Shown piece after piece: positions 9,748 to 18,027 of a DNA stretch of 32,350 nt. The stretch lies in NCBI GenBank assembly GCA_024679565.1, contig JAIBDD010000030.1, positions 1-32,350 on the forward strand. The letters run 5' to 3'. Source of the stretch: Bacteroidota bacterium (GTDB taxonomy: Bacteria; Bacteroidota; Bacteroidia; NS11-12g; UBA9320). How positions within the stretch are numbered: the stretch's first letter is position 1; each line of letters starts with the position of its first letter. The position numbers were made by a program, and so were the translations under genes. The notes beneath the pieces are model-generated. The model saw only the letters and a program-made list of their open reading frames with translations, was not told the DNA's origin and made no database searches.

Positions 9748-10656
9748 TCACTCGGATTGCAGGTCCTCTAACATATTCAAATAGTTTTCGTACCGGAACT
9801 CAGAAATATGACCATTAACAAACGCAGCAATGACGCCACACTCCGGCTCGTTTTGATGTACGCAGGTATTGTATTTACAGTCTTTAATGTGCGGCGCAAA
9901 CTCTCTAAAATAATGCCCGAGCTTCCAAGTCTCCATCTCCTCCAGTCCAAATTCTTTAACCCCAGGCGTATCAATAATTCTATTGCCATGGCCGTCTTGG
10001 AACATTTGTGCAAACGTTGTTGTATGCTTACCCTTTTGGTGTTGTTCGCTGATTACGCCGACGTCTTGACTAGCTTCAGGAATAATACGATTCAACAATG
10101 TCGACTTCCCAACCCCGCTGTGTCCGAATAGAAGCGACGTCTTGCCTTCAAACAAGTCTAAGACCGGTTGGTCTATAGTTTCAGCGACAAAACTGGTTTG
10201 CAACACGGTGTATCCTGCTTCAAGATATGCCAAGACCTTGGCGTTAGACATCTCCTTATCAGCTAATAAGTCCAACTTATTAAATACTATGACGGGGGAT
10301 ATATCGTACTGAGCACAGGCTACAAGAAAACGATCAATAAACCCGGTAGACGTTCTTGGCGCTACATCTGTTGCGATTACAATGGCTTGATCAATATTAG
10401 AAGCAACAATTTGAAACTGGCTAGTCGACTTTGTAGCTTTTCGCAATAGGTAATTATTACGTGCATCAATCCCTTCAATCACAGCTTCTTCTCGATTGGT
10501 CACATCAACTGCGACTACATCTCCAACGGCGATAGGGTTCGTAAGACTTGATTTTTGCAATCTAAATTTACCGCGCAACCTGCACGATACTTGCGAGCCA
10601 TCGTCAAGCCATACGGTATACCAGCTTCCGGTTGATTTCGCAACTACCCCTTTCAT
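9748..10656 (-). CDS. rsgA: Ribosome small-subunit-dependent GTPase RsgA
   Basis: A 302-residue circularly permuted GTPase that helps mature the 30S subunit. It has an N-terminal OB-fold region (about 1-70), then G motifs in permuted order: NKLD at 126-129, the P-loop GHSGVGKS at 178-185, and DTPG at 229-232. A C-terminal zinc knuckle uses Cys260, Cys265, His267 and Cys273. The frame is open further upstream, to 10767, but the family starts with MKGxV-KSTGSWY, so I place the start at ATG 10656. That start overlaps the metF stop as TAATG, a one-base overlap that points to translational coupling. It is the last gene of the five-gene minus-strand run. All signature residues are present. Confidence 0.96.
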   Translation of the reverse strand: MKGVVAKSTGSWYTVWLDDGSQVSCRLRGKFRLQKSSLTNPIAVGDVVAVDVTNREEAVIEGIDARNNYLLRKATKSTSQFQIVASNIDQAIVIATDVAPRTSTGFIDRFLVACAQYDISPVIVFNKLDLLADKEMSNAKVLAYLEAGYTVLQTSFVAETIDQPVLDLFEGKTSLLFGHSGVGKSTLLNRIIPEASQDVGVISEQHQKGKHTTTFAQMFQDGHGNRIIDTPGVKEFGLEEMETWKLGHYFREFAPHIKDCKYNTCVHQNEPECGVIAAFVNGHISEFRYENYLNMLEDLQSE

Positions 10657-11609
10657 TAGAATAGCTTTGATGCAATTTCTTTTGTTGCCTTTGACATACC
10701 CATTGTGTAGAAATGCAACACCGGCACGCCTTCCTTCTTTAATTCTTTGCACTGCTCGACACACCATTCAACACCAACTTTATACGCATCTTCATCTGTC
10801 TTCACAGACGACATCGCCTCAGTTAACGCCAAAGGAATATCTATATTAAAAATTTTAGGCAGATTTCGCATTTGTCGCTTCTTTGTGATAGGCTTAATAC
10901 CAGGAATTATTGGCACATCGATACCTGCCTCCCGACAACGTTTGACAAAGTCGAAAAACTTTTGATTATCGAAAAACATTTGGGTGGTGATGAACTGAGC
11001 CCCTGCTTCCACTTTTTGCTTTAGGAAGTTTAGGTCGTTATCCAAATTCATTGCATCTATGTGTTTCTCCGGATATCCAGCAGCACCAACGCAGAAGCCA
11101 GTTGGGTTAGGATTCTTTAGTTCTTTATCCAAATAAATTCCATTATTCATGTCTTTTATCTGTCGTATAAGCTCTAAGGCATTTTTGTTTCCATTAGGTT
11201 CTGGAACGAAATTACGCTCGCCGGTTTGATTGTCGCCACGTATGGCCAATACGCTGTCTATTCCCAAGAAATGCAAATCAATCAAGGCATTCTCAGTTTC
11301 ATCACGCGAGAATCCTCCACAAATTATGTGCGGAATGGCTTCCACGTCAAATCGTTGCATAATCGCTGCACAAATTGCCACAGTTCCTGGTCGTTTACGA
11401 ATTGACACTTTATCATAAGACCCATCTTGGCGTTGACGCATAACATATTCTTCCCTGTGATAGGTAACGTCAACAAAGGATGGATTAAACTCCATGAGGG
11501 GTTCAATACCACGAAACAGTTTATCGATGCTGCCACCCTTTAAAGGAGGAAGTATCTCAAACGAAAACAAAGTTTGATCGCTAGATTTTATATGATCTAT
11601 TAATTTCAT
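10656..11609 (-). CDS. metF: 5,10-methylenetetrahydrofolate reductase
   Basis: A 317-residue MetF, which reduces methylene-THF to 5-methyl-THF with FAD, supplying methyl groups for methionine synthesis. The N-terminus has the family FSFEILPP segment with the catalytic Glu at 18, then a DVTYH segment at 47-51, an IRGD loop at 123-126 and an AGYPEKH segment around 177-183, which lines the folate and flavin sites. Length is normal for a bacterial single-domain MetF. The ATG at 11609 lies one base after the stop of the upstream M28 peptidase, and its own stop overlaps the rsgA start. Folate metabolism and ribosome assembly are functionally unrelated, so the linkage probably reflects shared expression. 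Confidence 0.96.
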   Translation of the reverse strand: MKLIDHIKSSDQTLFSFEILPPLKGGSIDKLFRGIEPLMEFNPSFVDVTYHREEYVMRQRQDGSYDKVSIRKRPGTVAICAAIMQRFDVEAIPHIICGGFSRDETENALIDLHFLGIDSVLAIRGDNQTGERNFVPEPNGNKNALELIRQIKDMNNGIYLDKELKNPNPTGFCVGAAGYPEKHIDAMNLDNDLNFLKQKVEAGAQFITTQMFFDNQKFFDFVKRCREAGIDVPIIPGIKPITKKRQMRNLPKIFNIDIPLALTEAMSSVKTDEDAYKVGVEWCVEQCKELKKEGVPVLHFYTMGMSKATKEIASKLF

Positions 11610-11610
11610 T

Positions 11611-13317
11611 CTAAAATTGAACTTTAAGTGTTATAGGGTTGCCGTCTCGCAGTACAACAACTTCTACATTATCTCCTTTTTTTAATTCACCAAGCACCTT
11701 CATATAGTCACCCATACTGCCAATACTTTTCCCTGCCAAGCTTATTACGATATCCTTGGCAACTATACCAGCTTTAGCCCCTGGTTTCCCATCGCGAACA
11801 GCATCTATCTGCATCCCTTCTCCGTCGAAACCATAATTTGGCACAACACCTAAGGTTACCTCTAGCTTCATGCGTGATTTACCATTCTTACCCTCAGAAT
11901 TGTCTTTGGTTTTTGCGAACTCGATCTTTCCTTGATCATTCAACATGGCTATCAGGTCAAGCATATGTTGTATCACAAACACTTCTCCAACGTAATTCAA
12001 ATTATCTACGTCATCTGTAGGCTTATGATAGTGATCGTGGGCACCAGTAAAGTAATGTATTGCAGGGATTCCTTTAAAGTAAAACGAGGTATGATCCGAT
12101 GGGCCTATTCCACTTGTTCGAATAGTTACCGACCCAATACCCTCCATCGTTGTATTCAAACTCGTAATCGATTTATAAAACGCTGGACTCGTTCCAACAC
12201 CATTAATAATCAACACTTTCTCAGGATTAAGCATACCAATCATATCCATATTCATCATGTAATTAACAGCTGTCAAATCAACCGTTGGATTATTGACGAA
12301 ATATTTTGAACCGAGCAAACCCATTTCTTCACCAGAGAAGGCAATGAACAGGTAATTGTTTTGATTATTCCATTTCTTCGCTTTTTTTAGCTGCTTTGCC
12401 AGCGCTGACAGTGCAGCTGTTCCACTTGCATTGTCGTCTGCACCATTGTGTATTTCGTTTGGGTTTTCTGCAAGGGAATTACCATGTTGGCCCTGACCAA
12501 GATGATCGTGATGTGCCCCTACAACAACTGTAGTTTTAGCTCCATTGTCTTTAAACCCAATAACGTTGTAGCCCGTGTCTTCATCTACCATAATGTGCAT
12601 ATCGATAGAGGCAAAAGCTAAATTACTAATGTCGTTTCTTACGTGATCTAAATACAATACCGGGATCTGAGACGGCTTCATGGTTAAACTCAAATCACCC
12701 GACGGTCTTTCCACATTTTCCGAACTACGGTAAAAAACCACCCCTTTGGCACCATGCTTTATCGCTTCATCTACACGGATAGAAATGCCATGCCACGCTA
12801 AAAACTTACTGTGTGGGTGAATACCATCCGGACTACCAAGATTAATAAACACTACCTTGCCTTTTGCATCAATATCCTTGTAATCGTTACGTGTATCGTT
12901 GACGATTCCATAACCTGCATCTGCAATTCCTGAACTTGCAGACCCTGAATTGCTTGAATAAGACAATGGATAAAACTCTCCATACAAGGCCAAGTCTTTT
13001 CCATTCAAATTGAACTTAGTCTTTTTATCTGCTATACGTAAAGTGGTTATTTTAAATTTCTGAAAATACCCCTGCTCCCCTTTTGGAGTAAGGCCATTGG
13101 CCTGAAATGACCGCGCAATAAACTCGGCACTTTTCCTTTCTCCTTCCGTACCGGTGGCACGTCCCATCAATTCATCAGAAGCTAGATAGGCTATGTCTTT
13201 TTTAAGATTTTTAAGCGTTTTCTTTTGTCTACAATCTAATTTTTGGCCAAAACTTAAAGGTGAAACTAGGGCAAAAAACAAGGTCAACAGAAGGGATATA
13301 TATCTGTACTTTTTCAT
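11611..13317 (-). CDS. Exported M28 zinc aminopeptidase with PA and PDZ domains
   Basis: A 568-residue protein with a signal peptide (residues 1-24, ending LSFGQ), an M28 core interrupted by a PA-like insert (about 115-245), and a C-terminal PDZ domain (about 495-568). The di-zinc ligands and catalytic residues of M28 are visible: His269 and Asp271 in AHHDHLG, Asp294 in GADDNASG, the Glu330-Glu331 pair, Asp358 and His431. It should cleave N-terminal residues from peptides in the periplasm or at the cell surface; the PDZ may select substrates. I chose ATG 13317, 7 nt after the permease stop. A TTG at 13332 is in frame but overlaps the upstream gene and adds nothing to the signal peptide. Substrate unknown. 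Confidence 0.9.
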   Translation of the reverse strand: MKKYRYISLLLTLFFALVSPLSFGQKLDCRQKKTLKNLKKDIAYLASDELMGRATGTEGERKSAEFIARSFQANGLTPKGEQGYFQKFKITTLRIADKKTKFNLNGKDLALYGEFYPLSYSSNSGSASSGIADAGYGIVNDTRNDYKDIDAKGKVVFINLGSPDGIHPHSKFLAWHGISIRVDEAIKHGAKGVVFYRSSENVERPSGDLSLTMKPSQIPVLYLDHVRNDISNLAFASIDMHIMVDEDTGYNVIGFKDNGAKTTVVVGAHHDHLGQGQHGNSLAENPNEIHNGADDNASGTAALSALAKQLKKAKKWNNQNNYLFIAFSGEEMGLLGSKYFVNNPTVDLTAVNYMMNMDMIGMLNPEKVLIINGVGTSPAFYKSITSLNTTMEGIGSVTIRTSGIGPSDHTSFYFKGIPAIHYFTGAHDHYHKPTDDVDNLNYVGEVFVIQHMLDLIAMLNDQGKIEFAKTKDNSEGKNGKSRMKLEVTLGVVPNYGFDGEGMQIDAVRDGKPGAKAGIVAKDIVISLAGKSIGSMGDYMKVLGELKKGDNVEVVVLRDGNPITLKVQF

Positions 13318-13324
13318 TTTATTT

Positions 13325-14146
13325 TCAAACAAACGAGTTAATCAATTGGTAAGAATATTTTATTCCTATCAGTATTAATAGGATGGCAAATATAAGTTTC
13401 AAGTGTGTGCTTTTAATCCTTTTCCCAATAGAAACGCCTAAGGGAGAACCAATAAAGATGCCTATCACTACGGGCAATACAATAAGAAACTGAAGATATC
13501 CTATTGCGCCCAAAAACTGATGAGCAGGGGCCTGAAATGCATATACCACCAACATCGGCAAAATCATGATTGGAATGACTCCAATACTAATACCTGCGGC
13601 CTTTTTCATGTCTTGCTTTAAAACGAGGGTCAACAGTGGAATCATGGCTACTCCTCCGCCTAATCCTGAAAATGCTGAAATTAGCCCTGTAGCAACGCCA
13701 ATTCCTACATAAGGCTTTACATCGTACGCCAACTCTTGCTGATTGTTCTTCTTCCTGGATACGAACAACCGCCAAAGCGTAACACTAATCACCACAACAA
13801 ACACCATTTGAAAATACACGTCGACATACCAGCTCATTGTCGTAATCATATAAGACATGGAAGAACCAACAATCATAGCCGGAATGGCAATTGTGATTAT
13901 TTCTTTGGGATAAAAAGTCCCGAGTTTTTTGTGCTTAAGGCTACTAGTTATGCCCGAAAACAATATGGCCAGAAACGAATTTGCCAGCATCATGCGAACA
14001 AGTTCTTCACCTTCAAGTCCTTTTTGGCGAAAGATCCATTCGAAAACTGGAATGAAAATAATTCCACCTCCAACGCCCAACAGGCCAGACAACATACCGC
14101 CCAATACGCCAAAAATCAAGGCGAGAATAAGTTCCGTTATTTCCAA
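13325..14146 (-). CDS. TauE/SafE (TSUP) family membrane permease
   Basis: A 273-residue integral membrane protein with about eight hydrophobic segments and the two internally related glycine-rich motifs typical of TSUP carriers: GVLGGMLSGLLGVGGG near residue 14 and GLISAFSGLGGGVAMIP near residue 155. Family members export sulfite, sulfoacetate or other organic anions; the substrate here cannot be read from sequence. The start is unusual. The only codon that keeps the first membrane helix whole is TTG at 14146, nine bases after the S41 protease stop; the first ATG (14095) would remove most of helix 1, and the frame is closed upstream by that stop. It sits between two exported peptidases. Confidence 0.85.
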   Translation of the reverse strand: MEITELILALIFGVLGGMLSGLLGVGGGIIFIPVFEWIFRQKGLEGEELVRMMLANSFLAILFSGITSSLKHKKLGTFYPKEIITIAIPAMIVGSSMSYMITTMSWYVDVYFQMVFVVVISVTLWRLFVSRKKNNQQELAYDVKPYVGIGVATGLISAFSGLGGGVAMIPLLTLVLKQDMKKAAGISIGVIPIMILPMLVVYAFQAPAHQFLGAIGYLQFLIVLPVVIGIFIGSPLGVSIGKRIKSTHLKLIFAILLILIGIKYSYQLINSFV

Positions 14147-14155
14147 ATCTGCTGA

Positions 14156-15793
14156 CTATTTACCTGACAAGATTGACACATACCGGCCCTTGTCTTTCAA
14201 GATTGTAATGGCTTCCTGAACATCCGAATCATCGTCAAATGTAGTTTCAACAAAAGCCCTGTCGTAATAATACCTCGACGCGATTTCCGTTTCTAACAAC
14301 TCCACAATTTCCGTTTTATGTTTGTCCAAATCTGCATTTTTGTTGACGTTAAACACTTCACGGAGTGCGTCAATGTTTGATTGAATCGCCTCTATGTAAT
14401 GTTCGTCGTCTGCCTTCTTTTCAAGATCCTTTAACGCATTTTCTGTATCCGTAACATATCCGTAGTCCTTGTCTTTTATAAACGTTTTGAACTCTGTATA
14501 ATCAGCATCCGTTAAATGGAATTCCTTAGGCGAAACAATGGTATCGTGGGCGTTGCGATAGTGCGTTGCATAGTCAAATATCAAGTATTTAGTGACCAAA
14601 CTTTTAGCAATTTTTGTCAATTTGGGCAACCCAACTTTTACATCCGGATTCACTCCCTCTCCGTCTGTTACTCTCCGCTTATTGCTAGTATAAAACGTTT
14701 GTTTTAAAGAATCCGCTATTGATATCGCATTACCATTTTTCTTCTTAGAATAATCAAGTCTTTGGATACATCTTCCTGATGGGATATAGTACTTAGCCGT
14801 AGTAATTTTCATTTGTGTATTAAAACTAAGTAGGCGTGTAGACTGCACCAAACCCTTGCCATAACTCTGTGTTCCTACCACTACACCTCGGTCTAAATCC
14901 TGAATGGTTCCACTTACAATTTCCGATGCTGAGGCTGAACCACCGTCAACCAATACAACCAATGGGATGTCTTCATCCAGTGGTGCGTTAAGTGTTTTAT
15001 ACACCCTATCTTTTTCCTTTTCTTTCCCTTTGGTGCTCACTACAAGCTGCCCTTTTTTAACAAAAACGTTTACGATATTAACCGCTTCATGTAGCAATCC
15101 GCCCCCGTTTCCACGCAAGTCAAAAACAATACTTAAGGCCCCCTGCTCTTTCAGATTTTTAACAGCGTTTTGAACCTCCAAACCCGCATCTGGAGTAAAT
15201 CCTGTGAGTTTTAAGTATCCGACCTCTTTGTTAATCATACCATAGTAAGGCACATTTTTCACTTTAACCTGAGCCCGCTTCAGTGTTACTTCCATCTCCC
15301 CTTTTTCAGGTCTTGTTATCGTCAACACAACCGTTGTTCCCGCTGTTCCTTTTAGCACATCAGACAATTGGCTGCTGGTTTTACCTATCACCGATTTGCC
15401 GTCAACCTTTATCAAAACATCACCAGCGCGAAGTCCGCTTTTTTGCGCCGGATAGTCTTGATACGGTCTGTCAATGACAAGATCGTCCCCGTGTTTCTTA
15501 ACAATTGCACCAATACCGCCGTACGACCCAGTGACTTGAAATCTATAGTCTTCAGCTTGAGCTTCACTATAAAAATTGGTATATGGATCAAGAGATTTAA
15601 GCATAGCGTCAATTGCCTCTCTCATAAGGTGTCCTGGCTTTACATCATCCACATAACTAAGGTTTACCTCCTTGTAGACGGTACTAAAAATGTCTAAATT
15701 CTTTGAGACTTCAAAGTAGTCATCCACTTGTGTATATCCAGATATTAAGATGGAAATGCCTATTCCAAAAATCAGTAGCTTCTTTTTACTCAT
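14156..15793 (-). CDS. Exported S41 C-terminal processing protease
   Basis: A 545-residue CtpA/Prc-type serine protease. It has an N-terminal hydrophobic segment (about 5-20, signal or anchor), a PDZ domain (about 85-170) and the S41 core. The catalytic dyad is Ser288, in GGSASASE, and Lys313, in YGKGLVQ. Their 25-residue spacing equals that in E. coli Prc. A GNGGG motif (229-233) precedes the active site. The C-terminal 150 residues are charged and probably helical. It should degrade or trim proteins in the periplasm. It leads the five-gene run with the permease 9 nt downstream, and follows rpmH-rnpA-yidD after a 329-bp gap. ATG 15793 begins a clean MSKKK signal. Confidence 0.93.
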   Translation of the reverse strand: MSKKKLLIFGIGISILISGYTQVDDYFEVSKNLDIFSTVYKEVNLSYVDDVKPGHLMREAIDAMLKSLDPYTNFYSEAQAEDYRFQVTGSYGGIGAIVKKHGDDLVIDRPYQDYPAQKSGLRAGDVLIKVDGKSVIGKTSSQLSDVLKGTAGTTVVLTITRPEKGEMEVTLKRAQVKVKNVPYYGMINKEVGYLKLTGFTPDAGLEVQNAVKNLKEQGALSIVFDLRGNGGGLLHEAVNIVNVFVKKGQLVVSTKGKEKEKDRVYKTLNAPLDEDIPLVVLVDGGSASASEIVSGTIQDLDRGVVVGTQSYGKGLVQSTRLLSFNTQMKITTAKYYIPSGRCIQRLDYSKKKNGNAISIADSLKQTFYTSNKRRVTDGEGVNPDVKVGLPKLTKIAKSLVTKYLIFDYATHYRNAHDTIVSPKEFHLTDADYTEFKTFIKDKDYGYVTDTENALKDLEKKADDEHYIEAIQSNIDALREVFNVNKNADLDKHKTEIVELLETEIASRYYYDRAFVETTFDDDSDVQEAITILKDKGRYVSILSGK

Positions 15794-16122
15794 TTTATGT
15801 TTGTATTTCTTATAGTCAACAATATTAACGAACGAAAGCAGAGAATCTTTTCATAAAACGCTTAAATCCATCAAATTTCAGGTGCATATCAAAATTGTGA
15901 GAACTAATCGCAAAGCGACAAAATTACTAATAGCTCATTATCAGATACTTATATGTTTTAATGCGAAATATAGAAATAAATGCCCTGTCGTCCACTCATC
16001 CTCAAGTTTTGCCAACCTCTCGCGCATTACGATATAGGCATTGCCTATGATGTCTTTGGAAATAAATTAAATGTCAAATAATAGTTTTTCGACATACCAA
16101 ATACGAAGAATATCTATTTTCT
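15794..16122. other. 329-bp intergenic gap between the S41 protease and yidD
   Basis: I see no gene here. The gap holds a possible -7 element at 15919-15926 and a perfect 15-bp inverted repeat, ATAGGCA-T-TGCCTAT, at 16034-16048. The repeat is not followed by a T run on either strand, so it is not an obvious terminator; it could be an operator or an RNA hairpin downstream of yidD. The rest is AT-rich with no further structure that I can support. Confidence 0.5.
15919..15926 (-). promoter_or_regulatory. Possible -7 element for the S41 protease operon
   Basis: The minus-strand octamer TAATTTTG matches TAnnTTTG and lies about 125 nt before the protease ATG. No good -33 TTTG is visible at the right distance, and the motif is not rare in AT-rich DNA. 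Confidence 0.3.
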
Positions 16123-16365
16123 CTATGGGACAGGATCATGACCATGACCACCCCAAGGGTGACATCTTAAAATTCGTTTGGTTGTTAACCAAAGTCCTTT
16201 TATTGGACCGTGTTTTGAAATTGCTTCAATTCCGTAATGAGAACATGTTGGACTAAAGCGACATGAATTTGGCAAATATGGGGAAATCAAATATTGGTAC
16301 CCTTTAATCAATACGATAAATAGTAAACTGATTAAACTACGAAACCCTTTGAGTAAGCACATCAT
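16123..16365 (-). CDS. yidD: Membrane protein insertion efficiency factor YidD
   Basis: An 80-residue YidD. It has an N-terminal amphipathic/hydrophobic segment, the family core [19 protein letters not shown], and the ending [13 protein letters not shown] with the typical His-rich tail. YidD assists YidC-dependent insertion of inner-membrane proteins. I take the first of two adjacent ATGs (16365 and 16362). A TTG at 16377 would add four residues. Any of these starts lies inside the end of rnpA, overlapping it by at least 26 nt in another frame. The order rpmH-rnpA-yidD is widely conserved. Confidence 0.94.
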   Translation of the reverse strand: MMCLLKGFRSLISLLFIVLIKGYQYLISPYLPNSCRFSPTCSHYGIEAISKHGPIKGLWLTTKRILRCHPWGGHGHDPVP

Positions 16366-16723
16366 AAATTGAATCAATTGATTTTTCTATTTCTACCAAC
16401 GAGCATATGGTTTCACCAGTATAGACAAATGCCAAGAGCAATTGTTCAGTCTTGCTTGCAACAAGATTTTCAAAACCTCTGACCCTATAGGCCTCTCGCA
16501 TTAACCTTTTAATGCGATTTCGATCTACAGCTCTTGGGTACTTTTTCTTGGAAACAGAAAACATGACCTTCACCCCTCGCTCCTCAGTGTTGGCATTAAA
16601 CCCGTAAAACAAAAGAAGTGGGTACTTGCCCACCTTCTCGTTTGCTCCGGAAAATAAATATTGAATAAGCCCCAGATTTTTGAGGCGTACTTTTTTTGGT
16701 AGACGTGCCGAAAAGGCCGCCAT
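16337..16723 (-). CDS. rnpA: Ribonuclease P protein component
   Basis: A 128-residue basic protein, the protein subunit of RNase P that helps the catalytic RNA trim pre-tRNA 5' ends. The RNR-type signature is present as [19 protein letters not shown] at about 57-75, followed by REAYR. A central segment with VMFSV and a C-terminal helix fit the family fold. ATG 16723 lies two bases after the rpmH stop. The 3' end overlaps the yidD start by about 29 nt, suggesting coupled translation. Confidence 0.95.
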   Translation of the reverse strand: MAAFSARLPKKVRLKNLGLIQYLFSGANEKVGKYPLLLFYGFNANTEERGVKVMFSVSKKKYPRAVDRNRIKRLMREAYRVRGFENLVASKTEQLLLAFVYTGETICSLVEIEKSIDSIYDVLTQRVS

Positions 16724-16725
16724 TT

Positions 16726-16884
16726 CTATCGCTTGTGACCAGGCTCGTCAGAAACAGATAGTTTCTTACGTCCTTTTGCACGACGTGCAGATAAAACCTT
16801 ACGTCCGTTTTTAGTGCTCATACGCTCTCTAAAACCGTGCTTATTTTTTCTCTTTCTATTCGAAGGTTGAAATGTTCTCTTCAT
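16726..16884 (-). CDS. rpmH: 50S ribosomal protein L34
   Basis: A 52-residue Arg/Lys-rich protein beginning [18 protein letters not shown] and continuing with [21 protein letters not shown], the classic L34 sequence. L34 is a structural protein of the large ribosomal subunit. The C-terminal tail ([13 protein letters not shown]) is somewhat longer than in E. coli L34 (46 residues), as often in Bacteroidota. The stop is two bases before rnpA, the standard rpmH-rnpA arrangement. It is short enough to be missed by length-filtered gene finding. Confidence 0.97.
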   Translation of the reverse strand: MKRTFQPSNRKRKNKHGFRERMSTKNGRKVLSARRAKGRKKLSVSDEPGHKR

Positions 16885-16925
16885 CGCTTATGCTTCTGTA
16901 AAATTCCCTGTCTAAAAAAGGACTG

Positions 16926-16933
16926 CAAAAATA
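16926..16933 (-). promoter_or_regulatory. -7 element for rpmH-rnpA-yidD
   Basis: The minus-strand octamer TATTTTTG followed by C matches TAnnTTTG and lies 41 nt before the rpmH ATG. I see no clear -33 TTTG. Position and context make it the best promoter candidate for this operon. Confidence 0.45.
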
Positions 16934-17087
16934 AGATTAATTGCGTCGCTTTCACCCACTTTAAAACATTTTTTTTGGAAATATTCTGAGCAGCATAAAA
17001 ATGGAGAAAACCAATCAGATTATTAAGCAAGTTCAGCCCATGTCATAAATACATGGTGTATTAACAAAGATTGATATCCCTTATCTT

Positions 17088-17095
17088 TATTTTTG
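17088..17095 (+). promoter_or_regulatory. -7 element for the MscS-family gene
   Basis: The plus-strand octamer TATTTTTG matches TAnnTTTG, 44 nt before the ATG. A TTG at 17071-17073 is a possible -33 element, but the 14-nt spacing is short. It diverges from the rpmH promoter about 155 bp away. Confidence 0.45.
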
Positions 17096-17102
17096 CCACT
17101 AA

Positions 17103-17121
17103 CACGAATTTACTATTCGTG
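17103..17121 (+). promoter_or_regulatory. Hairpin in the mscS leader
   Basis: CACGAAT and ATTCGTG form a perfect 7-bp inverted repeat around a 5-nt loop (TTACT), between the predicted transcription start and the ATG at 17140. It could be an operator or a leader hairpin affecting translation. No T run follows, so it is not a terminator. Confidence 0.45.
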
Positions 17122-17139
17122 AGTTAACATGCACAACCA

Positions 17140-18027
17140 ATGAGCAAGTGGAGCGAAACATCAGATAAAATAGGCGAATTATTAAAAAAGTCAATTGTAA
17201 CCTTTGGTGACAAAACCATTCACGTCTACGACTTCTTTATTGCCCTATTCATTGTCGTTTCGACATACTTCATACTGCGGTGGGTCAGAAAACTACTCCA
17301 AGCGGGCCAAAAGGCTAACAAACTAACAATAGGTCAACAGTTTGCCTACTACCAGCTTGCCAAATATGTAATCGTTGTTGTTGCCCTTGTATCGATATTA
17401 AAAACGTTTAAGGTAGACCTGAGTATTCTTATTATCGGTTCTTCTGCCGTATTAGTTGCTCTAGCATTAGGCCTACAACACCTATTTAACGACCTTGTGT
17501 CTGGCTTCTTTCTATTATTCGAAGGGACAATCAGAGTTGGCGACATCATTGAAGTAGATGGCATGGTTTGCCGTGTTCAAGAAATTGGCATTAGAACATC
17601 AAAGGTCAAAAAACGAGATGGTATTTCTTTAGTGATACCGAACGGTAAAATTATTAGTAATTCAGTCATCAACTGGACTACAGACAGCAGCATTACAAGA
17701 TTTACCGTTGAAGTTGGGGTTGCCTATGGCTCTGATGTACAAAAAGTACGTGATGTGCTGTTAGAATGCGCCTCACGCCATAACGAAGTCGTTAGAAGCC
17801 CTAAGCCTATATGCCGATTTATTGCCTTTGGAGAATCGTCCTTAAATTTCGAATTACTCTTTTGGTCTAAAAACAGATTTCGAATTGAAGACGTCCAAAG
17901 CGACCTTAGGTTTATGATTAATGCCGAGTTTATTAAAAATTCAATCAGAATTCCATTTCCTCAAAGGGACATTCACATTAAAACATCTACAGACGCTAGC
18001 ACGCAGATTCCGGATACGGTAGGTTAA
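17140..18027 (+). CDS. MscS-family small-conductance mechanosensitive channel
   Basis: A 295-residue membrane protein. Hydrophobic helices lie at about 28-48, 69-90 and 93-130, the last being the pore-lining helix with the Gly/Ala-rich ALALGLQHLFNDLVSGFF stretch. The cytoplasmic MscS beta domain follows (GDIIEVDGMVCRVQEIGIR, then VIPNGKIISNSVINW) and then an alpha/beta domain. The protein should open under membrane tension to release solutes during hypo-osmotic shock. Length and three helices match the minimal MscS type. The gene is transcribed alone, and its TAA touches the stop of the converging cysteine peptidase gene with no base between. Confidence 0.93.
   Translation: MSKWSETSDKIGELLKKSIVTFGDKTIHVYDFFIALFIVVSTYFILRWVRKLLQAGQKANKLTIGQQFAYYQLAKYVIVVVALVSILKTFKVDLSILIIGSSAVLVALALGLQHLFNDLVSGFFLLFEGTIRVGDIIEVDGMVCRVQEIGIRTSKVKKRDGISLVIPNGKIISNSVINWTTDSSITRFTVEVGVAYGSDVQKVRDVLLECASRHNEVVRSPKPICRFIAFGESSLNFELLFWSKNRFRIEDVQSDLRFMINAEFIKNSIRIPFPQRDIHIKTSTDASTQIPDTVG

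Noticed and set aside
10656..10767. N-terminal extension of rsgA by 37 codons
   Set aside because: It overlaps metF, lacks similarity to RsgA, and the ATG at 10656 matches the family N-terminus and gives a TAATG junction.
11838..12309. Plus-strand frames of 60 and 125 codons opposite the M28 peptidase
   Set aside because: Both are shadows of a gene with intact catalytic residues and have atypical composition.
16726..17139. Possible replication origin next to rpmH-rnpA
   Set aside because: No dnaA or dnaN and no cluster of TTATCCACA-like boxes are seen; the gap reads as two divergent promoters.
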